Shown in pieces: positions 1-9,616 of a DNA stretch of 64,000 bases. The stretch spans positions 62,001-126,000 of the forward strand of contig NZ_SBIW01000031.1 of assembly GCF_004054195.1 (NCBI RefSeq), given 5' to 3'. Source of the DNA: Mucilaginibacter gilvus (GTDB lineage Bacteria > Bacteroidota > Bacteroidia > Sphingobacteriales > Sphingobacteriaceae). The translations under genes were made by a program, and so were the position numbers. Positions within the stretch are counted from its first letter, which is position 1. Each line of letters begins with the position of its first letter. The notes under the pieces were generated by a model. It did not search any database. It was not told where the DNA came from and saw nothing but the letters and a program-made list of their open reading frames with translations.

Positions 1-687
1 TTTAATAGATAGCGCAATGGGCCTGGTTATGCGGCCCAGTTCCTGTACCTGGTTGGTAATAACCGGCGGCAGATCTACAGTTGCTTCATCCAATAAGCTT
101 ACTATGTAGGCAAAACACTCATCCAAAGGTGCACGCTTCACCTTTATTTCTTCGGTTGAGGCAGTGATATCCAAATTGGTTTTTATCAATGGTATTGGCC
201 CGTACAAGCGCAGCAAATAGTAGTGGTAGTAAGCTTTTAAAAACTTCACCTCGGCTATCCAGCGTTTCTTTTCGGTTACGGACAGGTCGGTAGGCTTATC
301 TATGTTCTCCAGCATGATATTACACCTGCGGATAGAACGGAAGATAGCCTGGCCGTGGTTTTGGCCATCCCAAAAGTTTAAGCCGGGGTTATTGCTGTTT
401 TGCGTACCGCGCAGCAAAGCAAAGCCGGTTTCATCAAGCGGGTGCTTGGTTAAGTTATTTGGGTATACAATTTCGCCCGAGGTGGTGAAACCCGCGTTGG
501 CCGTTGCATCGTACAATTGCTGCAGGGTTGCATAGCAGGTAAACAAGTAGTTCTCGGCCTCGTTGCGGTTGCGGAAAGCATACTCCAGCGTTCCAGTATT
601 ATCCGGAGCAACATCCAGGTACTTTTTGCACGATCCGCCAAGTAGCAGAACTACTATAACGCATACAAATTTTGATATTTTTTTCAT
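1..687 (-). CDS. SusD/RagB-family outer-membrane lipoprotein, 3' end missing
   Basis: This is the N-terminal 229 codons of a SusD-like nutrient-binding lipoprotein; the rest lies left of the window. The start at 687 gives a lipoprotein signal (basic KKISK, a hydrophobic stretch, then GGSCKKYL) followed by the typical SusD N-terminus KKYLDVAPDN. The helical TPR-like core appears as WIAEVKFLKAYYHYYLLRLYG and then GPIPL. In this family the protein caps the SusC barrel on the cell surface and binds glycans or oligosaccharides. It begins 24 bases after the susC-like stop, so the two form the usual SusC-SusD pair and are probably co-transcribed. The substrate cannot be read from the sequence; the neighbouring fuconate dehydratase suggests fucose-containing sugars. 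Confidence 0.93.
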   Translation of the reverse strand, partial: MKKISKFVCVIVVLLLGGSCKKYLDVAPDNTGTLEYAFRNRNEAENYLFTCYATLQQLYDATANAGFTTSGEIVYPNNLTKHPLDETGFALLRGTQNSNNPGLNFWDGQNHGQAIFRSIRRCNIMLENIDKPTDLSVTEKKRWIAEVKFLKAYYHYYLLRLYGPIPLIKTNLDITASTEEIKVKRAPLDECFAYIVSLLDEATVDLPPVITNQVQELGRITRPIALSIK

Positions 688-711
688 GTTACTATGTGTA
701 AATGGTGCTGA

Positions 712-3700
712 TTATAAATTGACATTAAGGCCTATGTTAAATACCTTTTGTATCGGGTAAGAAAAACCATTACCGCCAATTTCGGGATCCCATAATTTAA
801 AGGGGCTCCAGGTAAGTAAATTAAGGCCGTTAAAGTATACGCGTGCTTTGGTCATGCCCAATTTCTTTGTTAAACTGGCAGGAAGGCTGTAGCCAAATTC
901 TACCGATTTTAAGCGCAGGAAGCTGCCATCGCGCATCCACCAGGTGCTGCCCTGCCTGTTGTTTTCAATCTGGTTACCGGTTACTCCTAAACGCGGGTAT
1001 TGCGCGTAAAGGTTCTGGTTGTCTTCGCTCCAGTGGTCATCTGCAAATGCCTTAAGCAATTGTGTATTGCCACTTGCATAAGCACCATCGGGGCTTTGGA
1101 TGAACGGACTGGTGCGGCTCGGATCGATAAAGAAGCTAACTTGTGCCTGGCCCTGAAAGAATGCAGAAAGATCGAAACCTTTATACCCGCCGGACACACC
1201 GTAACCATAAACTATTTGCGGAACGGTTGGAAAACCGATAAACGTTTGGTCGGCACCATCAATTTTACCGTCGCCGTTTAAGTCGCGGTATTTGATATCG
1301 CCGCCTCTTGGCGGTACGCCGTTAGATGAGAAGATCTGGCTTGGCGAGTTTGCCGCCTCATTATCATCAACAAACAAACGCTCGGCTATATAACCATAGT
1401 TACGGTTAATAGGCTGGCCAGATTGGTAGCGGTAAGCTTCGGCATACTGCGGCTCTTCGTATTTATCATAGTCGCTTTTGGCAATAGTTAGGTTACCCCT
1501 TGCCTGGATCCAGCCGGAGCCGCCTAAACTTTGTTTATAATCTGTTTGGATATCTATACCCTTGGAATTTGCAGTACCAAAATTGGCGCTCACGTTTGCT
1601 TCCAGCCCCATAGTGGTTGGGATGGCAGAACGCTGCTGTAAAATATTGTAGCGGTGGTATTTGTAAACCTCGGCCACAATGTTCCAGTTTTTAAACAGGG
1701 TAAGCTCCATGCCTATATTCAGCTGGCGCGAAGTTTCCCAGGTTATATCTGCATTAGGGTAATTGAAAATAGTAACCCCGTTACGGCTGTAACCGTTGTT
1801 GGTACCAAAAGTAGCCGGGTTGCCACCGTTGAGATCAAGCCTCGACAGATAATAGAAACGCTCTGAGCCTATCTGGTCGTTACCTACGGTACCATAGCTG
1901 GCCCTCAGTTTCATGCGGGAGATAACGCTGTATATGCTATTACCCCAGAATTTCTCATCAGACACGATCCACGAACCGCCGATGGTTGGGAAAAACCCGT
2001 AGCGGTGGTTTGAGGAGAAACGCTCGGTACCGTTATAGCCAAAGTTGAACTCTAAAAAGTAGCGGCTTTTGAACGAGTAAGTTGCACGGCCGGCTACCGT
2101 TAAGTTACGATATGGCAATGAGCTGAACAGGTCGCCGGTGTTGCCGTATAAGGTTTGCTGCTGCGTGCCTATTAACGAACCGCTGATGTTATGGTTACCA
2201 AAACGCCTGGAGTAATCCATCACTCCCTGGAAAAACAGGTAAGTATTGGCTTGTGTATTATTGGCGTTGCGGTCATAAATCAGGTACTCGGTAGCGTCGC
2301 CTGGTTTTGAGTTTAACCAGTTCAGGCTGTAATCATTACTGGTTTTATCGTACGAGCCAATGTTGTAGTAAAAAGGCTTATACCCCATTGATGATTCGAA
2401 ATACGAGAACCTGTTGGTGTGGAACAACCCGTGAAAATTTAACCCGGTGGTTACAAAATCGAGGTTTTGGTTCAACTCCAGTTGTGCCGACATGCGCGAC
2501 TGTGAGAAATTTTTATGCCCCCTTAGCAAAGCTGCGTACGGGTTTAAATATGCCGTAGCGTTTGAATTGTTGCTGCCCGGGTCGGGCGAGTTACCGAACA
2601 AGATATGCTGGGTATTCTGGTTAGCCAGATCTGCCGGGTAATAAGCCGGGAACAGTACCGGGCTGGTGTGCATGGCTATGTTGTACAAATCGGTAGAGAA
2701 CGAAGCATCAGCCGTAAGCGGGCCGTTGTATTCGTTAAAACTACCCACAAGCCTTACAATCAGTTCGGTGCTTTTGCTCAGGTTAACGTTAACATTTGAG
2801 CGTAACTGGTAGTTACGGAAGTTAACGTTGTTATTATTATTGTTGTTGATATCCTCGCGCAGAATACCATGATCGATATTGTACGAGCCTGATACATAAT
2901 AACGTGCAACGCCACCGCCGCCGCTTACGCTCATATCTGCGCGCTGGGTGTTGGTGCGATCTTTAAACAGGGTTTTTATCCAGTCTACCGCTGGGTAAAC
3001 ATATTTGTTACTTCCTGGCGCATTGGCTATTGTAGCCTCGCGGTTTAAAATATCGTTTTGGCTAAACGGCAATTTACTATATGGCGGGCGGGCAATAGTG
3101 GCCTCGTTGAACAAACGCATATACGTAATAGGATCGGCCAGTTCGAGGTTTTTTATCGATTGCGACGTAGAGTTCTCCACACGGGCGTTTATCACCGGCT
3201 TGCCTACTTTACCTTCTTTGGTGGTAACCAAAATAACACCGTTTGCACCACGGGCACCATATAATGCGGTTGCACTGGCATCTTTAAGGATAGAGAAGCT
3301 GGCGATATCATCTACCTGCAAACGGGCAAGATCTGATGTGGAAAGCTCCACGTTATCTATCAGTATCAGCGGGTCTTTTTTGTATCCGAAAGTAGTTACC
3401 CCACGGATAAAGAAGGAAGCGTTGTCCTGCCCAGGCTGGCCGCTTGGCTGGTAGGCAATTACACCGGCCACCTGCCCTGCAAGCGCATTGGTAAGGTTAC
3501 TCGCCGGTATTTTAAGATCGCCGGGCGTTACGGTAGTTACCGAGCCCACTACAGCTTCCTTGCGCTGCTTACGGCCGTATGCCGTAACAACTACGTCGTT
3601 AAATTCGTTCTTAGCTTCCTTTATAATAATGGGGTAAACAAGTTTACCTGCCAAAACTGTAAAGGTTGTTTCTTTGTAACCTACATAAGTTACGCGAAAC

Positions 3701-3966
3701 ACGGTACCCGGTTCGGCGTTGATAACAAAGTTACCGTTAACGTCGGTTACGGTACCGGTGTTCTTGCGGTTTTCCGCAGTTAGGTTGGCACCTATAATTT
3801 TCAGGCCGGTGGTATCTGCTACTGTACCGGTAATGGTCACCTTTGTTTGTGCCGACGCTGTACTGCTGATAGCGCATAATACTATTATGCAACATACCGC
3901 AGCCAGTTTGCCCTGCACAATTTTAGATAACCAATGGCTTTTTATGCGTTCGTAAAATGGTCTCAT
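712..3966 (-). CDS. SusC/RagA-family TonB-linked outer-membrane transporter
   Basis: The protein has 1084 residues, the usual length for SusC. It has a signal peptide ending near SSTASAQ (residue ~40), a CarboxypepD_reg-like domain (~43-120), then a plug domain with FFIRGVTTFG and ILKDASATALYGARGANGV, the SusC hallmark, and a C-terminal beta-barrel ending in NIGLNVNL. It imports large ligands captured by the partner SusD, using TonB energy. A run of seven asparagines follows residue ~370, encoded by mixed AAC/AAT codons. The symporter upstream has its own terminator, so this pair probably has a separate promoter in the 630-base gap. Substrate is unknown from sequence; context suggests fucose or a sugar acid. 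Confidence 0.95.
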   Translation of the reverse strand: MRPFYERIKSHWLSKIVQGKLAAVCCIIVLCAISSTASAQTKVTITGTVADTTGLKIIGANLTAENRKNTGTVTDVNGNFVINAEPGTVFRVTYVGYKETTFTVLAGKLVYPIIIKEAKNEFNDVVVTAYGRKQRKEAVVGSVTTVTPGDLKIPASNLTNALAGQVAGVIAYQPSGQPGQDNASFFIRGVTTFGYKKDPLILIDNVELSTSDLARLQVDDIASFSILKDASATALYGARGANGVILVTTKEGKVGKPVINARVENSTSQSIKNLELADPITYMRLFNEATIARPPYSKLPFSQNDILNREATIANAPGSNKYVYPAVDWIKTLFKDRTNTQRADMSVSGGGGVARYYVSGSYNIDHGILREDINNNNNNNVNFRNYQLRSNVNVNLSKSTELIVRLVGSFNEYNGPLTADASFSTDLYNIAMHTSPVLFPAYYPADLANQNTQHILFGNSPDPGSNNSNATAYLNPYAALLRGHKNFSQSRMSAQLELNQNLDFVTTGLNFHGLFHTNRFSYFESSMGYKPFYYNIGSYDKTSNDYSLNWLNSKPGDATEYLIYDRNANNTQANTYLFFQGVMDYSRRFGNHNISGSLIGTQQQTLYGNTGDLFSSLPYRNLTVAGRATYSFKSRYFLEFNFGYNGTERFSSNHRYGFFPTIGGSWIVSDEKFWGNSIYSVISRMKLRASYGTVGNDQIGSERFYYLSRLDLNGGNPATFGTNNGYSRNGVTIFNYPNADITWETSRQLNIGMELTLFKNWNIVAEVYKYHRYNILQQRSAIPTTMGLEANVSANFGTANSKGIDIQTDYKQSLGGSGWIQARGNLTIAKSDYDKYEEPQYAEAYRYQSGQPINRNYGYIAERLFVDDNEAANSPSQIFSSNGVPPRGGDIKYRDLNGDGKIDGADQTFIGFPTVPQIVYGYGVSGGYKGFDLSAFFQGQAQVSFFIDPSRTSPFIQSPDGAYASGNTQLLKAFADDHWSEDNQNLYAQYPRLGVTGNQIENNRQGSTWWMRDGSFLRLKSVEFGYSLPASLTKKLGMTKARVYFNGLNLLTWSPFKLWDPEIGGNGFSYPIQKVFNIGLNVNL

Positions 3967-4597
3967 AAATGTTTTCTCATAATTGGTTTTAAGTTCGTTG
4001 GATCGTTTTTTTGATTTTCAGAAGGCATAGGTATCCACCCACCGTATCTCAGTGTAAAAAATTACAAACCCCAGTTGTAAAATACGCTGATTATAAAGCG
4101 TGTTTATGCCACCTGCGGGGATCCGGAAAATAATCTTTTGGAAGATGGGCGGGATCGGGGCTTATTCTTCGCCTTTAACGGGGAAAGCAGTTTTGCTGCC
4201 TGCGTTTTGTAATAATGTTTCATAATTATAAGAATTGGTTAATTGGTTGGATAAATTTAGAATGTTCACAACGGCTTTAAAATGGATAAACCTTTAAAGG
4301 TGATGGACAATCGTATTATTTATTCCTTTGAGTTTTGTATTGGCTTTTACAAATAACATATATCTGCACCAACAATAATTTTATGTTATTATCAAGCATT
4401 CAGCGATATTGTATGGACAAAAACAACTGTATTTTTGACATATTATGGCCCGTACTAACAACCTCTTAAAAAGCAATGGATTGCTTTTTACAACACAGGT
4501 GATTTTAGGCGTAATTTGTTTCCATGTTGGCAAATAGTGCTGTAATTGCACCTTTTTTTGTAACCGGCGGAGGGATGCAGGAACTGATATTATTTTA
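3967..4597. other. 631-base gene-free region upstream of the SusC/SusD pair
   Basis: No open reading frame here looks like a protein. The region separates the symporter stop from the SusC start, both on the minus strand. It holds a hairpin terminator at 4468-4489 and presumably the promoter and operator of the SusC/SusD pair. I could not find a full match to the TTTG/TAnnTTTG promoter on the minus strand. Confidence 0.6.
4468..4489 (-). terminator. Hairpin terminator after the symporter gene
   Basis: AAAAAGCAA, a TGGA loop and TTGCTTTTT form a perfect 9-bp stem whose arms provide the A and T runs. It lies about 110 bases past the symporter stop on the minus strand, so it probably ends the SDR-fuconate dehydratase-symporter transcript before the SusC/SusD unit. 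Confidence 0.7.
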
Positions 4598-6250
4598 TCA
4601 CCGGAAGAGCCAGAATAAAGCAGCCATTATTACAATAAGCAGCAGCGAAAGAAATTTGTAATTCCCCACTCCTGCCCAACCCAGACTATTAAGTGATTCC
4701 AGGGGCGATCGCCAGTAGAGCACCCCGCTCTCGGCGGTATGCTGCACTTTGTAGATAAGGGAAAGCCCCACCTGCAGCAAAACACAAAAAACGAAAAGGT
4801 AAAATGCCATCATCATAAATGGCACCTGCCCAATTACGGAGTGCGGCAAAGTTTTGCTGTAGATAAAGATCAGCACACCGGCTGCCGAGCCAATGTATAA
4901 GGTAAGCTGTGCAGATATCGCTGAAGCTTTTTTCCAGAAAACGCCTAACAAAAACACGCAGGTAATGGGTGGCGCAATATGGGCGATGATATCGTTCAGT
5001 CCGTTAAATATGCTTTCGTAGTTATTTAATAAGGGAAGTAATAGTAAGGATATGACGAAGGAGATCCCGGCGGCTATTTTACCGGCGCGCACCAGCTTAT
5101 CGTCGCTGGCTTCGGGTTTGTATCTTTTGTAAATATCATAACTGGCCAGGGTGGAGATGGAATTTAGCGCGCCCGAGATCTGGCTCATTAAACCGGATAG
5201 TAAGGCCGCAACCAATATCCCGGCCAAACCCTTTGGTATCAGTTGCAATATCATTAGCGTATAAATGCCTTTACTGTTCACCACCTCTTTGCCGGCGGCA
5301 TCAACCGTTTTAAGGCTGCCCACATCTAAATGCCCGGTTTGGTATAGCGCGTATGCAAACAGGCCGGGCATCACAAAAATAAATACAGGTAATATTTTAA
5401 TGAAACCGCAAAACAAAGGGCCTACCCTGGCGTGGTTCTCGTCCTTAGCGCCTAATACCCGCTGTACAATGGTTTGATCGGCACACCAGTACCAGATGCC
5501 CAGTACCGGGTAACCTAATAATACGGCATACCATGGTAAGCCACTTGCATCGCCATGAGGGCGCATCATCGAAAGCTTATTCAGTTCGTTTTTCTGTTGC
5601 AGCACGTGTACCATATCGTCCCAGCCGCCCATTTTTTGGTAGGCAACCACGCTCATGATCACTGCACCCGATAACAGTACTACGGTTTGTATCGATTCGG
5701 TAACTACTACCGCTTTTAATCCCCCCACAACAGTATAAATTGTGGTGATGACAGCTATGATGATAACGCTGGTGTACATATTTACCCCAAACAAGGTTTG
5801 CAGTACAATACCACCCGCTAATAAGGAGAAGGAAATGTGAATGATGATAGCTGAGAGTATGGAAATAAAAGCCAGCCAGTCTCTACTTGCCCGGTTGTAA
5901 CGCTTTTCCAGGAAATCGGGCAGGGTTGATACACCCGATTTGATATAAAAAGGCACAAAGAACAGCGCCAGTAAGATCAGTGTGAAGGATGCCATCCACT
6001 CGAAGGTTCCGTTGAGCAGGCCGGTATCAAAGCCGCTTTGGGCCAGGCTCACCAAATGCACGCAGGAAATATTAGTGGCAAACAGGGCCAGCCCTATCAT
6101 GGGCCATTTTAAACTTTTACCGGCCAAAAAGTAACTGCTTGCCGCGTTCTTTTTATTTGCCGAACGATGCCGCAGCCCGGTATATAGGCCAATGGCCAAT
6201 ATCACCAGCACATATAAAATACTCACCGTGGCATCAAAAGAACCTATCAT
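4598..6250 (-). CDS. Sodium:solute symporter (SSS family)
   Basis: The protein has 550 residues and many hydrophobic segments, as expected for the LeuT-fold SSS/SGLT family (PF00474). Recognisable stretches are the N-terminal LAGKSLKWPMIGLALFATNI and the loop WYWCADQTIVQRVLGAKDE typical of the family. It would carry a sugar or sugar acid across the inner membrane with sodium. The gene starts 22 bases after the fuconate dehydratase stop, in the same direction, and appears to be part of that operon. The natural substrate is likely L-fucose, L-fuconate or a related compound taken in by the neighbouring SusC/SusD pair; this is inferred from context. Confidence 0.93.
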   Translation of the reverse strand: MIGSFDATVSILYVLVILAIGLYTGLRHRSANKKNAASSYFLAGKSLKWPMIGLALFATNISCVHLVSLAQSGFDTGLLNGTFEWMASFTLILLALFFVPFYIKSGVSTLPDFLEKRYNRASRDWLAFISILSAIIIHISFSLLAGGIVLQTLFGVNMYTSVIIIAVITTIYTVVGGLKAVVVTESIQTVVLLSGAVIMSVVAYQKMGGWDDMVHVLQQKNELNKLSMMRPHGDASGLPWYAVLLGYPVLGIWYWCADQTIVQRVLGAKDENHARVGPLFCGFIKILPVFIFVMPGLFAYALYQTGHLDVGSLKTVDAAGKEVVNSKGIYTLMILQLIPKGLAGILVAALLSGLMSQISGALNSISTLASYDIYKRYKPEASDDKLVRAGKIAAGISFVISLLLLPLLNNYESIFNGLNDIIAHIAPPITCVFLLGVFWKKASAISAQLTLYIGSAAGVLIFIYSKTLPHSVIGQVPFMMMAFYLFVFCVLLQVGLSLIYKVQHTAESGVLYWRSPLESLNSLGWAGVGNYKFLSLLLIVIMAALFWLFR

Positions 6251-6272
6251 GATAATATATACTACTGTAAAA

Positions 6273-7505
6273 TTAATCTTTTAAAACAAGGAGGTCGCAA
6301 CTGCTGCCGGGTACTTGTGGTGTTTTGTAAACGCCGCCTATAATTTGCGCGGGGTTTACAAAATGCTTTTGCAGGTGCGGGATATGCTCTAAAAACAAAG
6401 CCTCGTGCCCCATGGCAATGTGGTTAAACAATACCAGGTGTTGGTGCAGTTGACCCATATCTCCCACGTGCGGCACCACCGGTATGCCAAATTTCTTACA
6501 CAGCAGGCTCACCGTAATAAATTCGCTCACCCCGCCTACCCTCACGGCATCTACCTGCATAAATGCGGCGGAACCCGATTGCAGGTAATTTTTAAAGATG
6601 ATCTTATTGGGCACGTGTTCACCCAGCGCAAGTTTAACGGGCGCTATAGCTTTAGCAAGCGTGGCATGCGCGTTTACATCATCAGGGTGCGTAGGTTCTT
6701 CTATCCAATAGGGGTTGATGCTTTTTAGTTTATTACAGATCTCGATAGCCTGCGGCAGGTTCCATTGCTGGTTGGCATCCAGCATCACTTTTACATCCGG
6801 CCCGGCAACTTCGCGTACAATATGCGCCCGGCGGATATCGCGCTCCGGGTCGGCAGAGCCCACCTTCAGCTTCATAGCGGTAAAGCCTTCGGCCAATGCT
6901 TTTTTGCAGTTCTCGCGCACCAGTTCATCAGAATAGTTAAACCAGCCGATAGACGTGTCATACCCGGGGTAGCCTTGTGCCAAAATTGGCATCCGCTCCG
7001 CCCTGGTAGGTTGCTGTGCTTTTAGCAGATCCAACGCCTGCCCGACGGTTAGTTCATCCTCTAAATAAGATAGATCAAGCGTATTTACAATCTGCTGGGG
7101 CGAGAGGTCTATCAGCAATTTCCAAAGTGGCACGCCCCTCTTTTTCGCCCAAAGATCGTAACAGGCATTAGTGACCGATGCCAGCGCCAAATGGACTATC
7201 CCCTTATGTGGCCCCAACCAGCGGAACTGCTGATCGTTGCTGAGCTGTTTAAACAGGTCGCTAAAATTGGCCATCACTTCTTCAATATCCTTGTCCTGTA
7301 GCTGGCGGCCATAATATTCGGCAGCTTTGCATACCAGGTTGTTGCCCTCGCCCAAAGTAAAGGCGAAGCCAGTCCCGGTTAGCCCGCTGTCATCGTGCAG
7401 GCGGGTTACGGCGTAAGAATATATCGGGTCGCGATGGATAGCATCGCTGCCGGCATTACCTTCCAGCGGAAAGCGCACATCATCAATAGTTATCTTCCCG
7501 ATCAT
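6273..7505 (-). CDS. fucD: L-fuconate dehydratase (enolase superfamily)
   Basis: The protein has 410 residues and belongs to the mandelate racemase/muconate lactonizing group of the enolase superfamily. It aligns by eye along its length with the characterised Xanthomonas L-fuconate dehydratase: DVRFP near the start, QLRWLGP-like QFRWLGPHKG, and YPGYDTSIGWFNYSDE. Active-site residues are present: K212 and K214 in MKLKVG, D243 in MLDANQQW, E269 in WIEEP, E296 in GEHV, D319 in QVDAVRVGG and H346 in PHVGD. The reaction is L-fuconate to 2-keto-3-deoxy-L-fuconate with loss of water, in the cytoplasm. It is 2 bases from the SDR gene upstream, so the two are one transcript. Confidence 0.92.
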   Translation of the reverse strand: MIGKITIDDVRFPLEGNAGSDAIHRDPIYSYAVTRLHDDSGLTGTGFAFTLGEGNNLVCKAAEYYGRQLQDKDIEEVMANFSDLFKQLSNDQQFRWLGPHKGIVHLALASVTNACYDLWAKKRGVPLWKLLIDLSPQQIVNTLDLSYLEDELTVGQALDLLKAQQPTRAERMPILAQGYPGYDTSIGWFNYSDELVRENCKKALAEGFTAMKLKVGSADPERDIRRAHIVREVAGPDVKVMLDANQQWNLPQAIEICNKLKSINPYWIEEPTHPDDVNAHATLAKAIAPVKLALGEHVPNKIIFKNYLQSGSAAFMQVDAVRVGGVSEFITVSLLCKKFGIPVVPHVGDMGQLHQHLVLFNHIAMGHEALFLEHIPHLQKHFVNPAQIIGGVYKTPQVPGSSCDLLVLKD

Positions 7506-7507
7506 AG

Positions 7508-8335
7508 TTACTTAGCTTTTGAATTAACGGGTAATACAATACCATCTTTTGCTGATGGCTGATCCATATACCTGCGGTAACCCAACTCTGCACCGCCCGA
7601 TACGGGCAGGATGCAGCCTGTAATAAACCTTGCATGCTCCGATACCAAAAACAAACAGGCATCGGCTACCACATCGCCCTCAGGGCAGTAGCCAAGCGGG
7701 TGGATCTCATCCAGGTAATGTTCTATGTGCGCGGCGTTTGGCTGCTGGTTGCTCCAGCGGCGTAGCATGGGTGTCCATACTCCCGCGGGGGCAACGGCAT
7801 TTACACGGATGCCAAAAGGCGCGTAATCCAACGCCATAGATTTGGTAAGCGCGTTAACGGCCCCTTTGGTAGCGGTATAAGCGGCGTGCAGTTCCTGGCC
7901 TATATCGCCAACAAGGCTACCTGTGTTTAAGATGGTTCCCTTGGTTTCCTTAAGCGCGGCTATACCATATTTAGTGGTATGGTAAATGCCTTTTACGTTT
8001 ACGTTGAAAACCTTGTCCCATTCCTCATCCGTAGTATCACATACGGTTTTTGAGGGGTTGGATACGCCCGCGTTGTTATGGATAACATCTATCTTCCCAA
8101 ACCGCCCAAGGGTTTCTGTTATGGCCCGGTTCACATCCACTGGTTTGGATACATCCGCCAGTATATAATGGATGTCATCATTAAAAAACTGCATGCGGCA
8201 ATTCTTCAGACTGTCTTCCTTGTGCGTGATGATACTCACCTTAGCCCCGGCTTTATGGTATGTTTTGGCGCATTCGTAACCTATACCTTCGGTACCGCCG
8301 GTTAAAAAAACAACCTTATCTTTTAGTAATTGCAT
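7508..8335 (-). CDS. SDR-family dehydrogenase of the fuconate pathway
   Basis: The protein has 275 residues and is a classical short-chain dehydrogenase. It has the cofactor motif TGGTEGIG at 12-19, NNAG at 87-90 and the catalytic set S140, Y153 and K157 (YTATK). An NAD(P)-dependent oxidation of a sugar or keto-sugar acid is expected. It is the first gene of the minus-strand run and lies 2 bases before the fuconate dehydratase. Two roles fit: L-fucose dehydrogenase, acting before the dehydratase, or 2-keto-3-deoxy-L-fuconate 4-dehydrogenase, acting after it. The sequence alone does not decide between them. Confidence 0.9.
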   Translation of the reverse strand: MQLLKDKVVFLTGGTEGIGYECAKTYHKAGAKVSIITHKEDSLKNCRMQFFNDDIHYILADVSKPVDVNRAITETLGRFGKIDVIHNNAGVSNPSKTVCDTTDEEWDKVFNVNVKGIYHTTKYGIAALKETKGTILNTGSLVGDIGQELHAAYTATKGAVNALTKSMALDYAPFGIRVNAVAPAGVWTPMLRRWSNQQPNAAHIEHYLDEIHPLGYCPEGDVVADACLFLVSEHARFITGCILPVSGGAELGYRRYMDQPSAKDGIVLPVNSKAK

Positions 8336-8499
8336 ACTGATTTTTGCATTTTTTATTTACGGGCAATAACAATAGGCTATTGCAGTATTTACTTGCTTAA
8401 TATTATGTGTTTATGTTTGGTATTTAACCGGTTTCATTACCTCAAAAAACCCGGTGCTTTTTGGATAATGCTATAATTGGCTTTGTTAAATACAACAGC

Positions 8500-8507
8500 C
8501 AAATTTA
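8500..8507 (-). promoter_or_regulatory. Possible -7 box of the fuconate operon
   Basis: On the minus strand this reads TAAATTTG, matching the Bacteroidota -7 consensus TAnnTTTG. It lies 165 bases upstream of the SDR start. No TTTG was found at the usual distance for the -33 box, so the call is weak. Confidence 0.3.
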
Positions 8508-8690
8508 ACTGCCGGTTCAAAATCGTCTAATAGGTAATTCGGCTATTTTAATGGATAATTCACCTGAATTATTTTGGAAGAATAATTTGCTGTAATGGTG
8601 CGCTTTATCCAAATAAAATATAATTTAGCCCGCTATTATAAACAGCTGCCAACCTATAATGGCATATACTATTATACACCTTTATTAATA

Positions 8691-9599
8691 ATGGGTAACT
8701 CTTTTAAACGCAAGGACGGGTTCGACGGTGAAAAACTGATCAGTATCCCTCAGAAAGTATTAACAGACTATGTTAAGCGTTACCCGGCGCTGTTTAATAT
8801 TTACGTTACCCACATTGGTTACTTCCCAAAAGCATCGTACCATTATAAAGAACGCCGCCGGGGCTGCGTGGATAACATATTGATCTATTGCATAAAGGGA
8901 AAAGGCTATTATGTTATTGATAAAAAGAAATTTGAGGTAACCCCCAACCAATTCTTTCTGCTGCCTGCTACCGAGGAGCCCATGCGGTACTGGGCCGATG
9001 AAGAAGACCCTTGGACCATCTATTGGGTGCATTTTACAGGCGATAATATCGAAAACTTCAACTCATCGCTCAACCTTAATATTTTTAAGGGGCCTATACA
9101 AATTCCCTTTAATAATAAGGCGCTGGAGATATGGCATAATATTTACCAAAACCTGGAGATGGGTTATAGTATTGAAAATTTGTGCAATGCTACGTTTTGC
9201 CTGTACAATTTGATCGCGACGTTTTTGTTTCCCGATAAGCACATTGTAAGCGAACAGGTGGAGAACGAGGATATCATCACTACCACTATCCTCAACATGA
9301 AGCAAAACATCGAGAAAAAAATGACCGTGGAGGATATGGCGGGGCAGCATAAATTATCCAGCTCACATTTCAGCAGTTTATTCCGCAAGGCAACGGGCAT
9401 GCCACCGATGGATTACTTTATCCACCTGAAGATGCAGAAGGCCTGCCAGTTTTTATACGCCAACGAAGCCAAGATAAAAGCCATAGCCATGGACCTGGGT
9501 TATGACGACCCGTATTATTTCTCGCGCGTGTTTAAAAAATATATGGGCATGTCGCCCGAGCAGTATAAACTGACTACTAATATAAGGTCGCAGGCGTAG
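8691..9599 (+). CDS. AraC-family transcriptional regulator of the fuconate locus
   Basis: The chosen start gives 302 residues; an ATG at 8595 would add 32 residues with no family-like character. The N-terminal half looks like a cupin-type ligand-binding domain (GKGYYVIDKKKFEVTPNQFFLLPA, written here as two overlapping pieces: GKGYYVIDKKKFEV and TPNQFFLLPA). The last ~100 residues are the double helix-turn-helix, with SSSHFSSLFRKATGMPPMDY and LGYDDPYYFSRVFKKYMG. It is divergent from the SDR-dehydratase-symporter run and shares a ~350-base promoter region with it. This makes it the likely sugar-responsive activator of that operon. Confidence 0.9.
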   Translation: MGNSFKRKDGFDGEKLISIPQKVLTDYVKRYPALFNIYVTHIGYFPKASYHYKERRRGCVDNILIYCIKGKGYYVIDKKKFEVTPNQFFLLPATEEPMRYWADEEDPWTIYWVHFTGDNIENFNSSLNLNIFKGPIQIPFNNKALEIWHNIYQNLEMGYSIENLCNATFCLYNLIATFLFPDKHIVSEQVENEDIITTTILNMKQNIEKKMTVEDMAGQHKLSSSHFSSLFRKATGMPPMDYFIHLKMQKACQFLYANEAKIKAIAMDLGYDDPYYFSRVFKKYMGMSPEQYKLTTNIRSQA

Positions 9600-9616
9600 A
9601 GGTTTTGCAATTACTT

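Noticed and set aside
3005..3454. 149-residue plus-strand frame over the SusC-like gene
   Set aside because: It is antisense to a conserved plug domain and is a shadow.
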